A DNA stretch of 64,000 bases from Pseudoalteromonas prydzensis (GCF_001661495.1 NZ_BDDT01000006.1:186001-250000); one strand, 5' to 3'. Positions 1 to 9,847 are shown, counted from the stretch's first letter. The notes: generated by a model not told the origin, from the letters alone. A program made the numbers and translations.

Positions 1-1441
1 AAGGTGCTTGTTGAACAGAAGATAACGATTTATACGGTAACTGCCCAGATAATAGCTCGTAGATAATCACTGCAAGTGAAAACAAGTCACTTTTAAAATC
101 GGCGTTTAAAGTAACCAGTGTTTCTGGCGCTGTGTAACCAAGCGTACCTTGCGGACACTCATCCACTATTTGATTAATATCATCATGCATAGCAGCAATT
201 TTTACGGTGCCGTAATCAATCAAGGTGACTTTACCATGCGCATCAATCATGACGTTATCTGGTTTTAAATCACGATGCACCATGTCAAGACGCTGAAAAG
301 CTCGCAACGCTTGAACCATTTGCAAAGCAATGTTTCGCACTTGGCTTATTTGTGGATCGGGCGTGTCTGCTAGCCACTGTCTTAGAGTTTGGCCATCCAT
401 ATATTCACAAATATGATATAAAAAATCACTGTCATCGGCAGTATTAAGGACTTTCATAACATTGGGATGGTTAATACGCTGGCCAACCCACCCTTCCCGC
501 ATAAATCCTTGCAAGTAATGAAGGTCGTCTGCGAAGTTTATCGAGGGCGTTTTTAATACTACCGGTGCGGCATACTCGTTACTTTGCACTAAGTAAATAT
601 GTGATCGCGTACTGGCGTATATTTGCCGAAGTACTGTGTACTGATCAAGTTGCTGACCAACCTGCAATACCGCTGGGATTTTACGTTTAGTGAGATCGCG
701 ATATCGTTCATCTAAACATTTTTTGGGGATCTGCTGCACTTTTACCAGTAAACAACTCACATTGTCATCACTGCCTTGGGCAATCGCGCGCTGCGTGATA
801 GCTTTAGCCGCAGCTTCAAGATCATTATGACTATTAATACACTCAATAATCTGTGTTTGAGTGACAAAATCGTGCACACCATCACAGCTCAATACATAAA
901 TATCATGCTGTTTTATTTCAAACTGATAAACATCAACTTCTTGGTGTAACTCTGCCCCTAAGGCCTTGGTTAAATGTTGATTAACTTTATGATCACGGGT
1001 TAATTGAGTGAGTTCACCATCGCGTAATTGCGCAACACGCGTATCACCCAAATGGAAAATAAAGCCACTGGTTGATTTTAAAATCAGTGCAGTAAACGTA
1101 GTCATCCAGTGGGCTTGACGGTGCATTTGTTGACTATTAGTCGGTGTTTGCGAATAAAGCCACAAATTTAAACTCGCCAGCACTTTTGATACTGATTTTT
1201 TTACCGACCAACTAGGCTCGGTAGCTAAATATTCATTAATAAAGTGACTGACCGCTAAATTAGCCGCTTCTTTGGCGAATTTAGCGCTTGAACAGCCATC
1301 CGCAATACACGCAACAATACCTTTGTAATCACGGTCATGACCTTTGGTATGCAGGGCTGCAAAAGCGTCTTGATTATCGGCTTTATTGCCTGGCGCTGAA
1401 TGACCACCAAATGACACCTGTAGCTCATTTTTAGCATGCAT
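1..1441 (-). CDS. PP2C phosphatase / Ser-Thr protein kinase fusion (C-terminus cut by window edge)
   Basis: I translated this frame from the ATG at 1441; it stays open to the window edge (about 480 residues). The N-terminal half is a PP2C-type phosphatase, with ADGCSS near residue 46, a GDTRVAQ segment and the late SDDNVS metal-binding motif. The second half is a Hanks-type kinase, with a VVLK lysine, the catalytic loop HRDLKPDN and IDYGTVK in place of the usual DFG. The end of the kinase and any C-terminal membrane segment lie outside the window. An in-frame stop lies upstream of the ATG, so the start is well constrained, although the ribosome-binding site is weak. The gene follows nasA by 64 bp on the same strand. 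Such bifunctional kinase/phosphatases sit next to assimilatory nitrate transporters in Pseudomonas and relatives, so a role in controlling nitrate assimilation is a context-based inference. The substrates are unknown. Confidence 0.88.
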   Translation of the reverse strand, partial: MHAKNELQVSFGGHSAPGNKADNQDAFAALHTKGHDRDYKGIVACIADGCSSAKFAKEAANLAVSHFINEYLATEPSWSVKKSVSKVLASLNLWLYSQTPTNSQQMHRQAHWMTTFTALILKSTSGFIFHLGDTRVAQLRDGELTQLTRDHKVNQHLTKALGAELHQEVDVYQFEIKQHDIYVLSCDGVHDFVTQTQIIECINSHNDLEAAAKAITQRAIAQGSDDNVSCLLVKVQQIPKKCLDERYRDLTKRKIPAVLQVGQQLDQYTVLRQIYASTRSHIYLVQSNEYAAPVVLKTPSINFADDLHYLQGFMREGWVGQRINHPNVMKVLNTADDSDFLYHICEYMDGQTLRQWLADTPDPQISQVRNIALQMVQALRAFQRLDMVHRDLKPDNVMIDAHGKVTLIDYGTVKIAAMHDDINQIVDECPQGTLGYTAPETLVTLNADFKSDLFSLAVIIYELLSGQLPYKSLSSVQQAP

Positions 1442-1505
1442 ATTTACAGTCCGTTTATTAACTTGGCTGCTCGCTTTGGCGGTTTCAGCTATCATCTAAT
1501 TTGCC

Positions 1506-2975
1506 TTATGTGACAGAAATTAATTCAACCGAGCCGTCTTCATTCACTTCTGTGATATGGCCCTTCGGTTCTTGCATAAACATTAACGCTATCAGTCCCA
1601 CTAACGCACTGCCTGCGATAACAAAAAAGAAGGTTTGATAATCAACCATTGATAATACCGTTAAATACACCACCGCCCCTACGTTACCATAAGCCCCTGT
1701 CATACCGGCAATTTGCCCAGTTAAGCGACGCTTAATAAGTGGCACCGCCGCAAAAACAGCGCCTTCACCGGCTTGCACAAAGAACGAGCACGCCATTGCA
1801 GCCACAACCGCTAACCAAAGCGGCCAACTTGCATCAACTAGCCCCATAACAAAATAACCTACTGCTAGACCCATGGTTAGCACGATTAAGGTAATTCTAC
1901 GTCCGAGTTTATCAGAGATCCAACCACCACCTGGGCGCGATGCGAGATTCATAAAAGCATACGCAGAGGCGAGTAATCCGGCATAAACCATATCCAGACC
2001 AAAAACCTCACTAAAAAATAACGGCAACATAGAAATAACCGCCAACTCTGAGCCAAACGTTGTAAAATATAAAATATTCAACACCGCTACTTGTTTAAAC
2101 TCATAACGCTGTGACTCTGGGACAGGATGCTTAAAAATAGCTTTATTGATATCGTAGGTTTTATATACTTCATAAACATAAAGTGAAATAAGAACAACAT
2201 ATACGCCTAGCACAAAGTTAGCTGATATAAGATTGGCACCACTTGGCGAAAGTTTCCAACTTAGTAATGCCAATGCCGCATACATAGGAATTTTCATGAT
2301 CAACAGTAAGACAAAATCGCCTTTACTGGTTACTTCCATTGCGCCAATTTTTTTCGGTTTAAAATAGGTTGCCCCTTTTGGGGTATCGCTAACATTAAAA
2401 AACCAAATTAGCCCAAATAGGATGCTAATTACCCCAGTTACAGCAATCGCATAACGCCAGCCATCATCACCGCCAAATAGCAGTGCAATCGCAGGCAATG
2501 ACATCGCAGCGGCAGCTGAGCCAAAGTTACCCCAACCACCATAAATACCTTCGGCTATGCCAAGTTCATTAGCAGGAAACCATTCACTAACCATGCGAAT
2601 GCCCACCACAAAGCCAGCTCCGATAAAACCCAGCGCAAAACGGGCAATTGCAGCTTGTTCAAAGGTCGTAGCCGCAGCAAACATAAAACACGGAATACTA
2701 CAGGTAATAAGTAATGCCGAATAAACAATGCGCGGGCCATATTTATCGGTGAGCATACCCACCACCACCCGTGCTGGTATCGTTAATGCGACATTCAAAA
2801 TCAATAAGGTTTTAACTTCACTCATACTGATACCCAATGAACTGGCTATTGCACCTAACATCGGTGCATGATTAAACCAGACAAAGAATGACACGAAAAA
2901 AACCATCCAACTAAGATGGAGCACTTTCATCTTGCCCCGAAATGATAATAAATTGAATCCTGTAGTTTGCTGCAT
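1506..2975 (-). CDS. nasA: Nitrate/nitrite MFS transporter, NarK/NasA family
   Basis: A 489-residue inner-membrane protein with about twelve hydrophobic segments, the expected length for this family. The MFS loop motif [10 protein letters not shown] lies at residues 73-82. Glycine-rich nitrate-signature stretches lie at about 116-153 and near [15 protein letters not shown] at about 354-368. An arginine (R126) falls in the fourth helix, where NarK-type proteins carry a nitrate-binding Arg. The start is supported by AGGAG about 9 bases upstream of the ATG. The protein should import nitrate and perhaps exchange nitrite at the cytoplasmic membrane. The downstream PP2C-kinase gene points to assimilatory rather than respiratory use. 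The reductase genes are not in the window and could lie beyond the left edge. Confidence 0.9.
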   Translation of the reverse strand: MQQTTGFNLLSFRGKMKVLHLSWMVFFVSFFVWFNHAPMLGAIASSLGISMSEVKTLLILNVALTIPARVVVGMLTDKYGPRIVYSALLITCSIPCFMFAAATTFEQAAIARFALGFIGAGFVVGIRMVSEWFPANELGIAEGIYGGWGNFGSAAAAMSLPAIALLFGGDDGWRYAIAVTGVISILFGLIWFFNVSDTPKGATYFKPKKIGAMEVTSKGDFVLLLIMKIPMYAALALLSWKLSPSGANLISANFVLGVYVVLISLYVYEVYKTYDINKAIFKHPVPESQRYEFKQVAVLNILYFTTFGSELAVISMLPLFFSEVFGLDMVYAGLLASAYAFMNLASRPGGGWISDKLGRRITLIVLTMGLAVGYFVMGLVDASWPLWLAVVAAMACSFFVQAGEGAVFAAVPLIKRRLTGQIAGMTGAYGNVGAVVYLTVLSMVDYQTFFFVIAGSALVGLIALMFMQEPKGHITEVNEDGSVELISVT

Positions 2976-3198
2976 ACGACACGCTCCTGACGCTATTTTT
3001 ATTAGAATAAAATCTTAAAATACTTTTAATACTATTTTTTAGTTCTAAGTAAGTTAAAAGCAGGTAAGGGCGAGCAAATTATGAGCCACATAATTATTTT
3101 CAATTATTTCAATATGGTAGGGATTTAAAATTATCTAAAGCAGGCCTGTTGCACTATTAAGGGAATGTTAATGTGCTGTATCGGTGCAAAATAGCGTA
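2976..3198. promoter_or_regulatory. Intergenic region upstream of nasA
   Basis: This 223-bp AT-rich gap separates the stop of modC (3199) from the start of nasA, both on the minus strand. It should hold the nasA promoter. I could not assign a convincing -35/-10 pair or a regulator site, and I see no strong terminator hairpin for modC. Confidence 0.35.
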
Positions 3199-4224
3199 CT
3201 AAATTGCATGCGGTTGTGCATACAAGGTTTGTCCTGTCGTTATCGCCAACTGCTGCCATGCCAGCGGGTTGAGACTACACAATAATGTTTGCCCATCAAC
3301 ATCAAGATACAGTAGCGCTTCATGCTGCTGCAGCTGACAACCCACAAACGTACAGTGCAGAGTATTGATGCAGCTGCTATTTTTTTCAGGCGCTGTGCTA
3401 ACACTGATGTCATTTGCGTTTATACAAATTTTATAGTTGTTTCGATCATCAAACTGATTGATATAAAGTACTTGTTGGCTTTGGCTAAGCGTGACTTTTG
3501 TTAAGTTATACTCAGGTAATGGGCTCGGTTGTTGAAAGTTAATAAAACTAAAATGTGTAGTACCTTGCTCATTATTAATATGTTGGCTAATAATATCTGT
3601 ATCGCCAAATCGAATTATTTTTCCTCGGCTTAATTGCAGTAGTTTATCAGCGCAATAACTAAGCTCTTTCAGAGAGTGACTGACAATAATAAAGGTAATC
3701 TTTTTATTTTTTGCTAAGTATTTAATTGCCGAGAGTAACCGCTGTTTTTTTTGCCAATCTAGTGCAGAAAAAGGCTCATCTAACAAAATAATATTTTGGC
3801 CAAGCAATAAAGTTCTAGCAAAAACAATTCGTTGCTGCTCTCCACCGGATAAGCTGCCAACCTCACGGTTTAGCAAGTCTGCAACACCTAGTAACGAGAC
3901 AATCTCGTCGATCATTAATTGATTATTATTTTTAGGGCGATGCTTATAGGCAAAATTTAAATTTCCCTGCACATTTAAATGGGGGAACAACGGACACGCT
4001 TGCAATTGTAAGCAAATACCGCGTTTATCTGGTGCAAGCGTTGCTAAATTTAGCTGGTTATTAATAATAGACTGCCCAGTACTAATACCACTAATTGCAG
4101 CTAATAAACTCGATTTTCCTGCACCAGATGGACCATAAACACCAACAATAATGCCCTGTTCAACTGCAAACTCTACATCTAAAACAAAGTTTTCAAGTGG
4201 CTGATTAATATTAACTTGTAGCAT
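3199..4224 (-). CDS. modC: Molybdate ABC transporter, ATP-binding protein
   Basis: A 341-residue cytoplasmic ATPase that powers molybdate uptake with ModB and ModA. Walker A (GPSGAGKSS) lies at about 31-39, the ABC signature LSGGEQQR at about 125-132 and Walker B (IILLDEPFSALD) at about 145-156. The last roughly 70 residues resemble a degenerate Mop/TOBE molybdate-binding domain. I place the start at the ATG at 4224, which has AGAGG six bases upstream; the frame is open a further 18 bases to a TTG, which is less likely. The gene overlaps the end of modB by 14 bp, so translation is probably coupled. Confidence 0.92.
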   Translation of the reverse strand: MLQVNINQPLENFVLDVEFAVEQGIIVGVYGPSGAGKSSLLAAISGISTGQSIINNQLNLATLAPDKRGICLQLQACPLFPHLNVQGNLNFAYKHRPKNNNQLMIDEIVSLLGVADLLNREVGSLSGGEQQRIVFARTLLLGQNIILLDEPFSALDWQKKQRLLSAIKYLAKNKKITFIIVSHSLKELSYCADKLLQLSRGKIIRFGDTDIISQHINNEQGTTHFSFINFQQPSPLPEYNLTKVTLSQSQQVLYINQFDDRNNYKICINANDISVSTAPEKNSSCINTLHCTFVGCQLQQHEALLYLDVDGQTLLCSLNPLAWQQLAITTGQTLYAQPHAI

Positions 4225-4903
4225 TAGCGCCTCTAAAGCCAAGGTTTGATCTATTAAACTTAAACAGTAAAACTAGGCAGATAAATGAAATTGCAAATAA
4301 AATCAGTGATAACTCATGGGCGGCTTGATAGTTAAGTGCTTCAACGTGATCATATAAAGCAATTGAAACAACTTGTGTTTCACCGGGTATATTGCCGCCG
4401 ATCATAAGCACTAAACCAAACTCGCCAAGTGTATGGGCAAACCCAAGCGAAAAAGCACTTAAAATTGTACTTTTGAGTAACGGGATCAATAAATAGAAAA
4501 ACCGCTTTCTCGCACTAAAACCAAGCGCAATCGCCGCGCTGTTATATTGACTATTTACTTGGCTAAAACCAACCAATAAAGGTTGCATAACAAAAGGCAG
4601 TGAGTAAATGAGTGAGCCAAGCACAATCCCTGAAAAGCTAAAAGCTAACTGATGACCCGTCAGGCTTTGCCAAAACTCCCCTAAAATTGTATTAGGTGAA
4701 AAAGCCACCAGCAAATAAAAGCCAAGCAATGTTGGCGGTAAAACTAAAGGTAGCGCAATGACCGCTTCAAAATACGGTTTCAAACGACCTCTGTAGTTTG
4801 ATAATAGCCAAGCAATTGGAAAACAAATAATCAGCAATAATAAGGAGGTTATAACCGCTAATTTCACAGTCAAAAATAATGCTGTAAAGTCTGTCTCTAG
4901 CAT
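4211..4903 (-). CDS. modB: Molybdate ABC transporter permease
   Basis: A 230-residue inner-membrane permease with about five to six hydrophobic segments, the usual ModB size. The conserved cytoplasmic EAA-type loop is visible around ALGFSARKRFFYLLIPLLKS (about 132-151), with HTLGEFGLVLMIGGNIPG shortly after, which is typical of ModB. It overlaps modA by 7 bp and modC by 14 bp, giving a tightly coupled modABC operon. Confidence 0.93.
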   Translation of the reverse strand: MLETDFTALFLTVKLAVITSLLLLIICFPIAWLLSNYRGRLKPYFEAVIALPLVLPPTLLGFYLLVAFSPNTILGEFWQSLTGHQLAFSFSGIVLGSLIYSLPFVMQPLLVGFSQVNSQYNSAAIALGFSARKRFFYLLIPLLKSTILSAFSLGFAHTLGEFGLVLMIGGNIPGETQVVSIALYDHVEALNYQAAHELSLILFAISFICLVLLFKFNRSNLGFRGANATS

Positions 4904-5646
4904 TGGCTACAGGCCTTTTGATAGCCGAGTTCTGTGATCTCACTTTGCACTGCGGGGGAGAGTAAATAACTCAGTACCTTATTAGCGGCAGCTAAATTGT
5001 CAGTTGATTTTAACACCACAACTTGTTGCGTTATGGCTGGGTACTGCTGATAAGGGAGCTGCGTATATGCTAAATATTTATCATTAGCGTGTTGCTGATA
5101 CGCAGCTTTTAAACTAGCCAAAGCAACAATGCCCTGCCCCGCATTGCCGCTGTCTACAAACTGAAATGCCTGCGTAATATTATGCGCCAGTACAAATGAT
5201 AAGTTGGTTTTAAGATAACGGTCGTTATAATATTTTGCAGCTTCGCCATAAGGTGAAGAGCGAGGATTAGCTATCGCTATATAAGAGTTTGACGAATTTA
5301 ATTCAGGTTGCCAAAGTGCCAATACTCCCGTTGCATAAGTATGAATACTCTCCTTAATAATTAGGTCTTGTTGCTTTAGTAATGCCGGCCTTTTAGCATC
5401 TGCTGAAAGAAACATATCAAAAGGCGCACCATGAATTATTTGCGAATACAATACACCACTTGCGCCAGCTGACAGGGTTATTTCAATTTCATCAGCAAAA
5501 GGGGCTTTATTTAAAAGTTGCTCTAAAGGGGCTTTAAAGTTACTGGCAACCGCAATATGCAGGTTTTCTGTTGCCGATACGCTATTAATATTGAGTAATA
5601 ACACAAACCAAAAATAGTAACAGACTCTATTGTAAAGCATTGACAT
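4897..5646 (-). CDS. modA: Periplasmic molybdate-binding protein
   Basis: A 249-residue periplasmic solute-binding protein. It begins with a Sec signal peptide (hydrophobic segment about 9-21, likely cleavage after VSA near residue 25). Family landmarks are AVASNFKAPL, the LSAGASGVLYSQI segment and FLSADAKRPALL, which line the oxyanion pocket in ModA proteins. It is the first gene of modABC and is divergent from moeA across only 47 bp, so both promoters must lie in that short gap or overlap the coding ends. Met3 is an alternative start. Confidence 0.92.
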   Translation of the reverse strand: MSMLYNRVCYYFWFVLLLNINSVSATENLHIAVASNFKAPLEQLLNKAPFADEIEITLSAGASGVLYSQIIHGAPFDMFLSADAKRPALLKQQDLIIKESIHTYATGVLALWQPELNSSNSYIAIANPRSSPYGEAAKYYNDRYLKTNLSFVLAHNITQAFQFVDSGNAGQGIVALASLKAAYQQHANDKYLAYTQLPYQQYPAITQQVVVLKSTDNLAAANKVLSYLLSPAVQSEITELGYQKACSQC

Positions 5647-5693
5647 TATGAGTATTGTTTTAATTATCTAATGAATAAGAAGAATCAATATAT

Positions 5694-6914
5694 ATGAATG
5701 ACTGCTTTAATGCATCCGCTTTATTATCGGTTGAAGACGCGATTGAAAATATCTTATCGACAATAAAACCCATTGCACAACATGAACAGATCAGTCTGTT
5801 CAATTCTTTAGATAGGGTTTTAGCCAAAGAGCTAGTCTCCAACATAAATGTGCCTATTCATGATAACTCTGCAATGGATGGCTACGCTATTTGTTATCAA
5901 TCGTCAGCTAATAGCTATCAACTTATCGGAACCGTGCTTGCTGGCGAATACTTTGAGCAGCCGTTACGCCCAGGCGAGTGCGTTAGAATTATGACCGGTG
6001 CTCCCATACCTAAAGGCTGTGACGCAGTTATTATGCAAGAAAATGCCACTAAAGTAGGCAATCACGTCACTATAAATCAAAAAATCAAAATGGCCGATAA
6101 CATCCGCCGCGCCGGTGAAGACATCACCAAAGGTGAAACCGTTTTAACCATTGGCCATAAGCTAACCCCAGTTGACCTAGGTTTACTTGCCTCGCTGGGC
6201 ATTGAGCAATTAACAGTTTATAAAAAATTAACCGTCGCTGTATTTTCAACCGGTGATGAACTAACACTGCCCGGCCAGCCATTAAAAGCCGGTGCAATTT
6301 ATGAAAGCAATCGCCCGGTACTTATTTCATCACTGCAAAAGCTTGCGTTTGACGTTATTGACTTAGGGATCATTAAAGATACTAAAACAGCGATAAAAGA
6401 CGCATTTTTAAAAGCTGACCAAGCTGCTGATGTTATCATTAGTTCTGGTGGGGTCTCTGTAGGTGATGCTGATTATACTAAGGAAGTGCTGAACGATATT
6501 GGTGAGATCGGATTTTGGAAAATAGCCATGAAGCCAGGTAAACCTTTTGCGTTTGGTAAACTTCCTAACAGCTATTTTTTTGGTTTACCCGGCAACCCAG
6601 TCTCTGCAATGGTGACTTTTATGCAACTAGTATGCCCTGCACTTAATTACCTTTCAGCCCAACCTCGCGCAGAACAAACAAATAAACTCACTGCTATTAC
6701 CACCACCGCAATTAAAAAACGCCCTGGACGCACTGATTTTCAAAGAGCGATTGCAACGATTGATAACGAAGGCTTTTACACGGTAAGCGCGCTGCCTTAT
6801 CAAGGTTCTGGCGTGCTGACATCGATGAGTAAGGCAAACTGCTTTATCGTCCTCCCAGCGGATTCAGCAAATGTAGCTGAAGGCTCGCGGGTAGAAATTG
6901 AAATGTGTAAATAG
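5694..6914 (+). CDS. moeA: Molybdopterin molybdenumtransferase MoeA
   Basis: A 406-residue cytoplasmic enzyme that inserts molybdate into adenylylated molybdopterin, the last common step of molybdenum-cofactor synthesis. Recognisable pieces are HDNSAMDGYA near the N-terminus, RIMTGAPIPKGCDAVIMQE, FSTGDEL, SSGGVSVGDADYTKEV (MPT-binding domain) and FGLPGNPVSAMV. The length matches the family. An AAGAAG element precedes the ATG. The position, divergent from modABC and close to nasA, groups molybdate import, cofactor synthesis and a molybdenum-dependent pathway. Confidence 0.93.
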   Translation: MNDCFNASALLSVEDAIENILSTIKPIAQHEQISLFNSLDRVLAKELVSNINVPIHDNSAMDGYAICYQSSANSYQLIGTVLAGEYFEQPLRPGECVRIMTGAPIPKGCDAVIMQENATKVGNHVTINQKIKMADNIRRAGEDITKGETVLTIGHKLTPVDLGLLASLGIEQLTVYKKLTVAVFSTGDELTLPGQPLKAGAIYESNRPVLISSLQKLAFDVIDLGIIKDTKTAIKDAFLKADQAADVIISSGGVSVGDADYTKEVLNDIGEIGFWKIAMKPGKPFAFGKLPNSYFFGLPGNPVSAMVTFMQLVCPALNYLSAQPRAEQTNKLTAITTTAIKKRPGRTDFQRAIATIDNEGFYTVSALPYQGSGVLTSMSKANCFIVLPADSANVAEGSRVEIEMCK

Positions 6915-7027
6915 ATTGGCATTAGCAATTCATTCTTTTTATTAACTTTAGTTATCGTCTTTTTTAAGTTGTTAAATGTACATATGCGACTAAGCTGTAA
7001 GGATAATTACAAAAACTTATCAAATAA

Positions 7028-7924
7028 ATGAGAAAGTACTTACTCTTTTTATTTTTGTTCAGTGGGTGCGGCTACGCGACTATGACCACTGTTGCTTATC
7101 AAGTCGGTGAGCAAACGATCATTGCACCAGCTGTACGCTATGAATATGGCTATGCTTATAACCTTGAAGCCAAAAAACGTTTAAAGCTAGTCACTTTAAA
7201 TTGGCCCCCCTATATTGATGAATCACTTTGCAACAATGGCTGGCTTTTTCAACTAACCGTTAAACTACTGCTGCAAAAAGGCTATGGTGTACATATAGAG
7301 TTTTTCCCATGGGCGCGAGCGCTTAGAGCAGCAGAATTAGGCAATGCGGATATTTTGTTTCCTGAGTATTTTATTGATGCTGAAGTTATGTCAGAAAATA
7401 GGCAAGGTAAAGCACGTAACGACTTAATGGCTTTATCCACGGAGATACCCGGTGGCAACTTGTCACTGATCGGGCTAAGCGGCAGAGAATCAAACTATGA
7501 CGGCAGTTTAGAGTCAATAAAAGGTCAAACTCTTGGTGTCGTTCGCTCGTATAAAAACACTCCAGAACTCGACAAACTGATTAACTCAAAACAAATTAGT
7601 ACCATTGTTGCTAACAATGAGTTCCAGCAAATTCATTTACTCATGAACCTGCGGGTTGATTTGATTGTAGCTGATTTTGACGTGTTAATTGCAAGTATTG
7701 AAAAGTCTCAGCTCTTCGAAACAGAAAAACAGCAAATGAAAAATGCGCTGGTGGCATTGTCCCCTGCACTTGCTTACAAGCCTTTATATTACTCGGTAAG
7801 TAAAGCAAACCCACAGTGGCAGGAAATTTTAGCCGATCTCAATAACGAGATAAATAAAATGAAAGAGCAAGGTGAACTTTTAAGCTATATTGAAGAAAAG
7901 AAAAACCAGTGTAATCGCAAATAA
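7028..7924 (+). CDS. Periplasmic solute-binding-like protein (SBP family 3 fold)
   Basis: 298 residues with an N-terminal export signal. The segment FLFSGCG ends in a cysteine that could be a poor lipobox. The segment LVTLNWPPYIDESLCNNGW followed by FFPWARALRAAELGNADILF is typical of family-3 extracellular solute-binding proteins that are not part of classical amino-acid ABC operons. No permease or ATPase gene is adjacent, and the ligand cannot be predicted. Proteins of this kind in marine gammaproteobacteria are often orphan sensors or scavengers. The gene ends at a hairpin shared with the convergent lipoprotein operon. Confidence 0.7.
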   Translation: MRKYLLFLFLFSGCGYATMTTVAYQVGEQTIIAPAVRYEYGYAYNLEAKKRLKLVTLNWPPYIDESLCNNGWLFQLTVKLLLQKGYGVHIEFFPWARALRAAELGNADILFPEYFIDAEVMSENRQGKARNDLMALSTEIPGGNLSLIGLSGRESNYDGSLESIKGQTLGVVRSYKNTPELDKLINSKQISTIVANNEFQQIHLLMNLRVDLIVADFDVLIASIEKSQLFETEKQQMKNALVALSPALAYKPLYYSVSKANPQWQEILADLNNEINKMKEQGELLSYIEEKKNQCNRK

Positions 7925-7927
7925 CTG

Positions 7928-7955
7928 GGCGCTTAAATGTTCGCAAATAAGCGCC
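7928..7955 (+). terminator. Hairpin between convergent genes
   Basis: An 8-bp stem (GGCGCTTA with TAAGCGCC) around a 12-nt loop is followed by TTTAT on the plus strand. It sits 4 bases after the stop of the solute-binding-like gene and 10 bases from the stop of the convergent lipoprotein gene, so it may end both transcripts. The short U-run makes it a moderate terminator. Confidence 0.6.
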
Positions 7956-7964
7956 TTTATATTG

Positions 7965-9839
7965 TTAAAACAATGACTCAAATGTGCCATCAGGGAATAA
8001 AATACCCGGTACACCTCTTACCGCTGTTACATCTGCGATTTGCGTGTCGCCAAAATATAATCCGCCACTGTAATTACGGCCTTTTTGTTTAACGTCTAAC
8101 CAACGCCCTTGCGCACCTTTGATCACTGCGTTGATATTATTTCCTACCGTACGTAGGTTTATTTCAAGTGCTCTGTTTTTTAATCGTAAGGCAAGCTCTG
8201 CATTGGAAATTTCAGCTAAGCGATTCAACCTACCTACATATGCAAATTGAAAATCTTTAGCACCGTTTAATGACATCATCAATTGCACTGCAAATACAAT
8301 ATTCGCAGATACTTCATCAATAAATGGTGTGGCTTCTATCGCTTGCAAATTAAACGGGGTTGTTTGATTTTCGCTGATCAGTTGCCCTTTAAAATCAAAG
8401 CCTGACAGTACTGTAACAAGTTCTTCAAAGGGTGTTACAAAGCGATTGGCTGTTAGCTTGATATCCCCTGTTAACGAACTGTGTTCGTTTTCTAAACTAA
8501 CGTTTGTGGCAATTTTTAGTTGCCCGGTTGTTTCACTTTGTTCAGCTGAGAATGGATCGTCAGTGCCATCAAACGACACGACTAATTCTCTCGCATCTAC
8601 ATTTAATTGCGTATCTGAGCCAGTCACTTTAGCGTTCATAATGCCACTAACTTGATTTCCTAATAGGCCACTTACACGCCATTGTGGGATACTTAAATCA
8701 ATTTGCACATCATGGTTATCATACTGCCCTGTGATCTCCCACGAGTAAGGCGAGTGTTGATAATTAATTGTCAGCCCTTGTAAAGTATAAATGCCTGCGT
8801 CAGTATCATTCAGAGGTGAAAAATTATAAATCACATCATATAGTACGTTCGCCAGCACGATGAGCGTCTGTTGTGACTCTTGATCTAATATATCCTCAAA
8901 CTCAGTTAAATTTTCGGTTAATTCATCACTGTATTTTTGCTCTTGTAGCCGCGCAACGCCCAATATGTTGCGTACATCTTCTAGTAGTTCTTTAGAGTGT
9001 AATTGCGGTTGTTCAAGTGCTCGTGTAGCTATGTTTTGTGCATCACCGATGCTTGCCAACTTTTGTTTCACTTCCCCTACTACTGCTTGCAGTAACTGGT
9101 TGCCGTTCACATTTAGTAAGTTTTCTGACACATAACGATCTGCATAAGTGCGATAAAATGGCAAGCTAACTAACTGGGCTTGTTGTTCGATAACACTATT
9201 ACCAGTTGTATTTAAACTCTCCTCAAGGTCAGCGGCTCTTTTTAAAATAACACCAAAGGTCAATGCGTTAGTTAATAATTCGGCTTCTAGATTATCATTT
9301 AACTGACTATGCGTAAGGTGGTAAAAAGGTGTCGCACTTAAACTTTCTAAAGTAATATCTAAATTCTCATCGCTGATAACTGAACTGACTGGCGATAAAT
9401 ACAGTTTATTTTCACCCGGTGCAGCAACAAAATCAGCCCGATAACTCAGCGTCATGTCCATCACTTCTTGATAATCAAGACGCCGGTTGTTGTTCTCATC
9501 ATACGGGTTATCTCTAAAGGTACGACCACAACCTGCAAAGCTTGGACAAGGGATCGTTGTGCCATCTGAGACAAATTCAACACGATAGAAATTTAATGTC
9601 GCTGCAGATAACGTCACATTGTTAATATCTGCAACCGCAATGCTTTGTACATTTCCCGTATTATCATTAGTTAGGGTTAACGTGCCTGTTTTAGATTGCC
9701 AAGGAGCAATGTAAAAGCTCACTAATGACGAAGTGCTTTCTACTGTCACTGGCGCAATACTGGTTTGCCTATCATCTGATGAACCACCACAGCCGACCAA
9801 TGACATAAGTAAACTAACTGATAAAAGTTTTTTTAACAT
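7965..9839 (-). CDS. Large outer-membrane lipoprotein of unknown function (paralogue of the 10999-14064 product)
   Basis: 624 residues, not recognised as a named family. The signal ends in the lipobox SLVGC with Gly at +2, which favours outer-membrane sorting. I chose the ATG at 9839 because AAGGA lies 5 bases upstream; a second ATG lies at 9842 and the frame is open to 9872. About 90 residues in, the motif CPSFAGCG is followed by a polar stretch (DENNNRRLDYQE) resembling a calcium loop. The middle is helical and the C-terminal roughly 280 residues look beta-rich, starting near LYDVIYNF and ending with a GGLYFGDTQIADV segment. The 10999-14064 lipoprotein has the same order: lipobox, CxSFxGCG, Asp-rich loop, helical part, YDV, beta-rich end. 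The gene starts 8 bp after the barrel gene, so all three are likely one operon. Confidence 0.8.
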   Translation of the reverse strand: MLKKLLSVSLLMSLVGCGGSSDDRQTSIAPVTVESTSSLVSFYIAPWQSKTGTLTLTNDNTGNVQSIAVADINNVTLSAATLNFYRVEFVSDGTTIPCPSFAGCGRTFRDNPYDENNNRRLDYQEVMDMTLSYRADFVAAPGENKLYLSPVSSVISDENLDITLESLSATPFYHLTHSQLNDNLEAELLTNALTFGVILKRAADLEESLNTTGNSVIEQQAQLVSLPFYRTYADRYVSENLLNVNGNQLLQAVVGEVKQKLASIGDAQNIATRALEQPQLHSKELLEDVRNILGVARLQEQKYSDELTENLTEFEDILDQESQQTLIVLANVLYDVIYNFSPLNDTDAGIYTLQGLTINYQHSPYSWEITGQYDNHDVQIDLSIPQWRVSGLLGNQVSGIMNAKVTGSDTQLNVDARELVVSFDGTDDPFSAEQSETTGQLKIATNVSLENEHSSLTGDIKLTANRFVTPFEELVTVLSGFDFKGQLISENQTTPFNLQAIEATPFIDEVSANIVFAVQLMMSLNGAKDFQFAYVGRLNRLAEISNAELALRLKNRALEINLRTVGNNINAVIKGAQGRWLDVKQKGRNYSGGLYFGDTQIADVTAVRGVPGILFPDGTFESLF

Positions 9840-9847
9840 CATGATCC

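Noticed and set aside
1255..1437. Minus-strand frame of about 60 codons inside the PP2C-kinase gene
   Set aside because: It lies in another frame of the same strand over the PP2C motifs; the true frame starting at 1441 shows clear phosphatase and kinase motifs.
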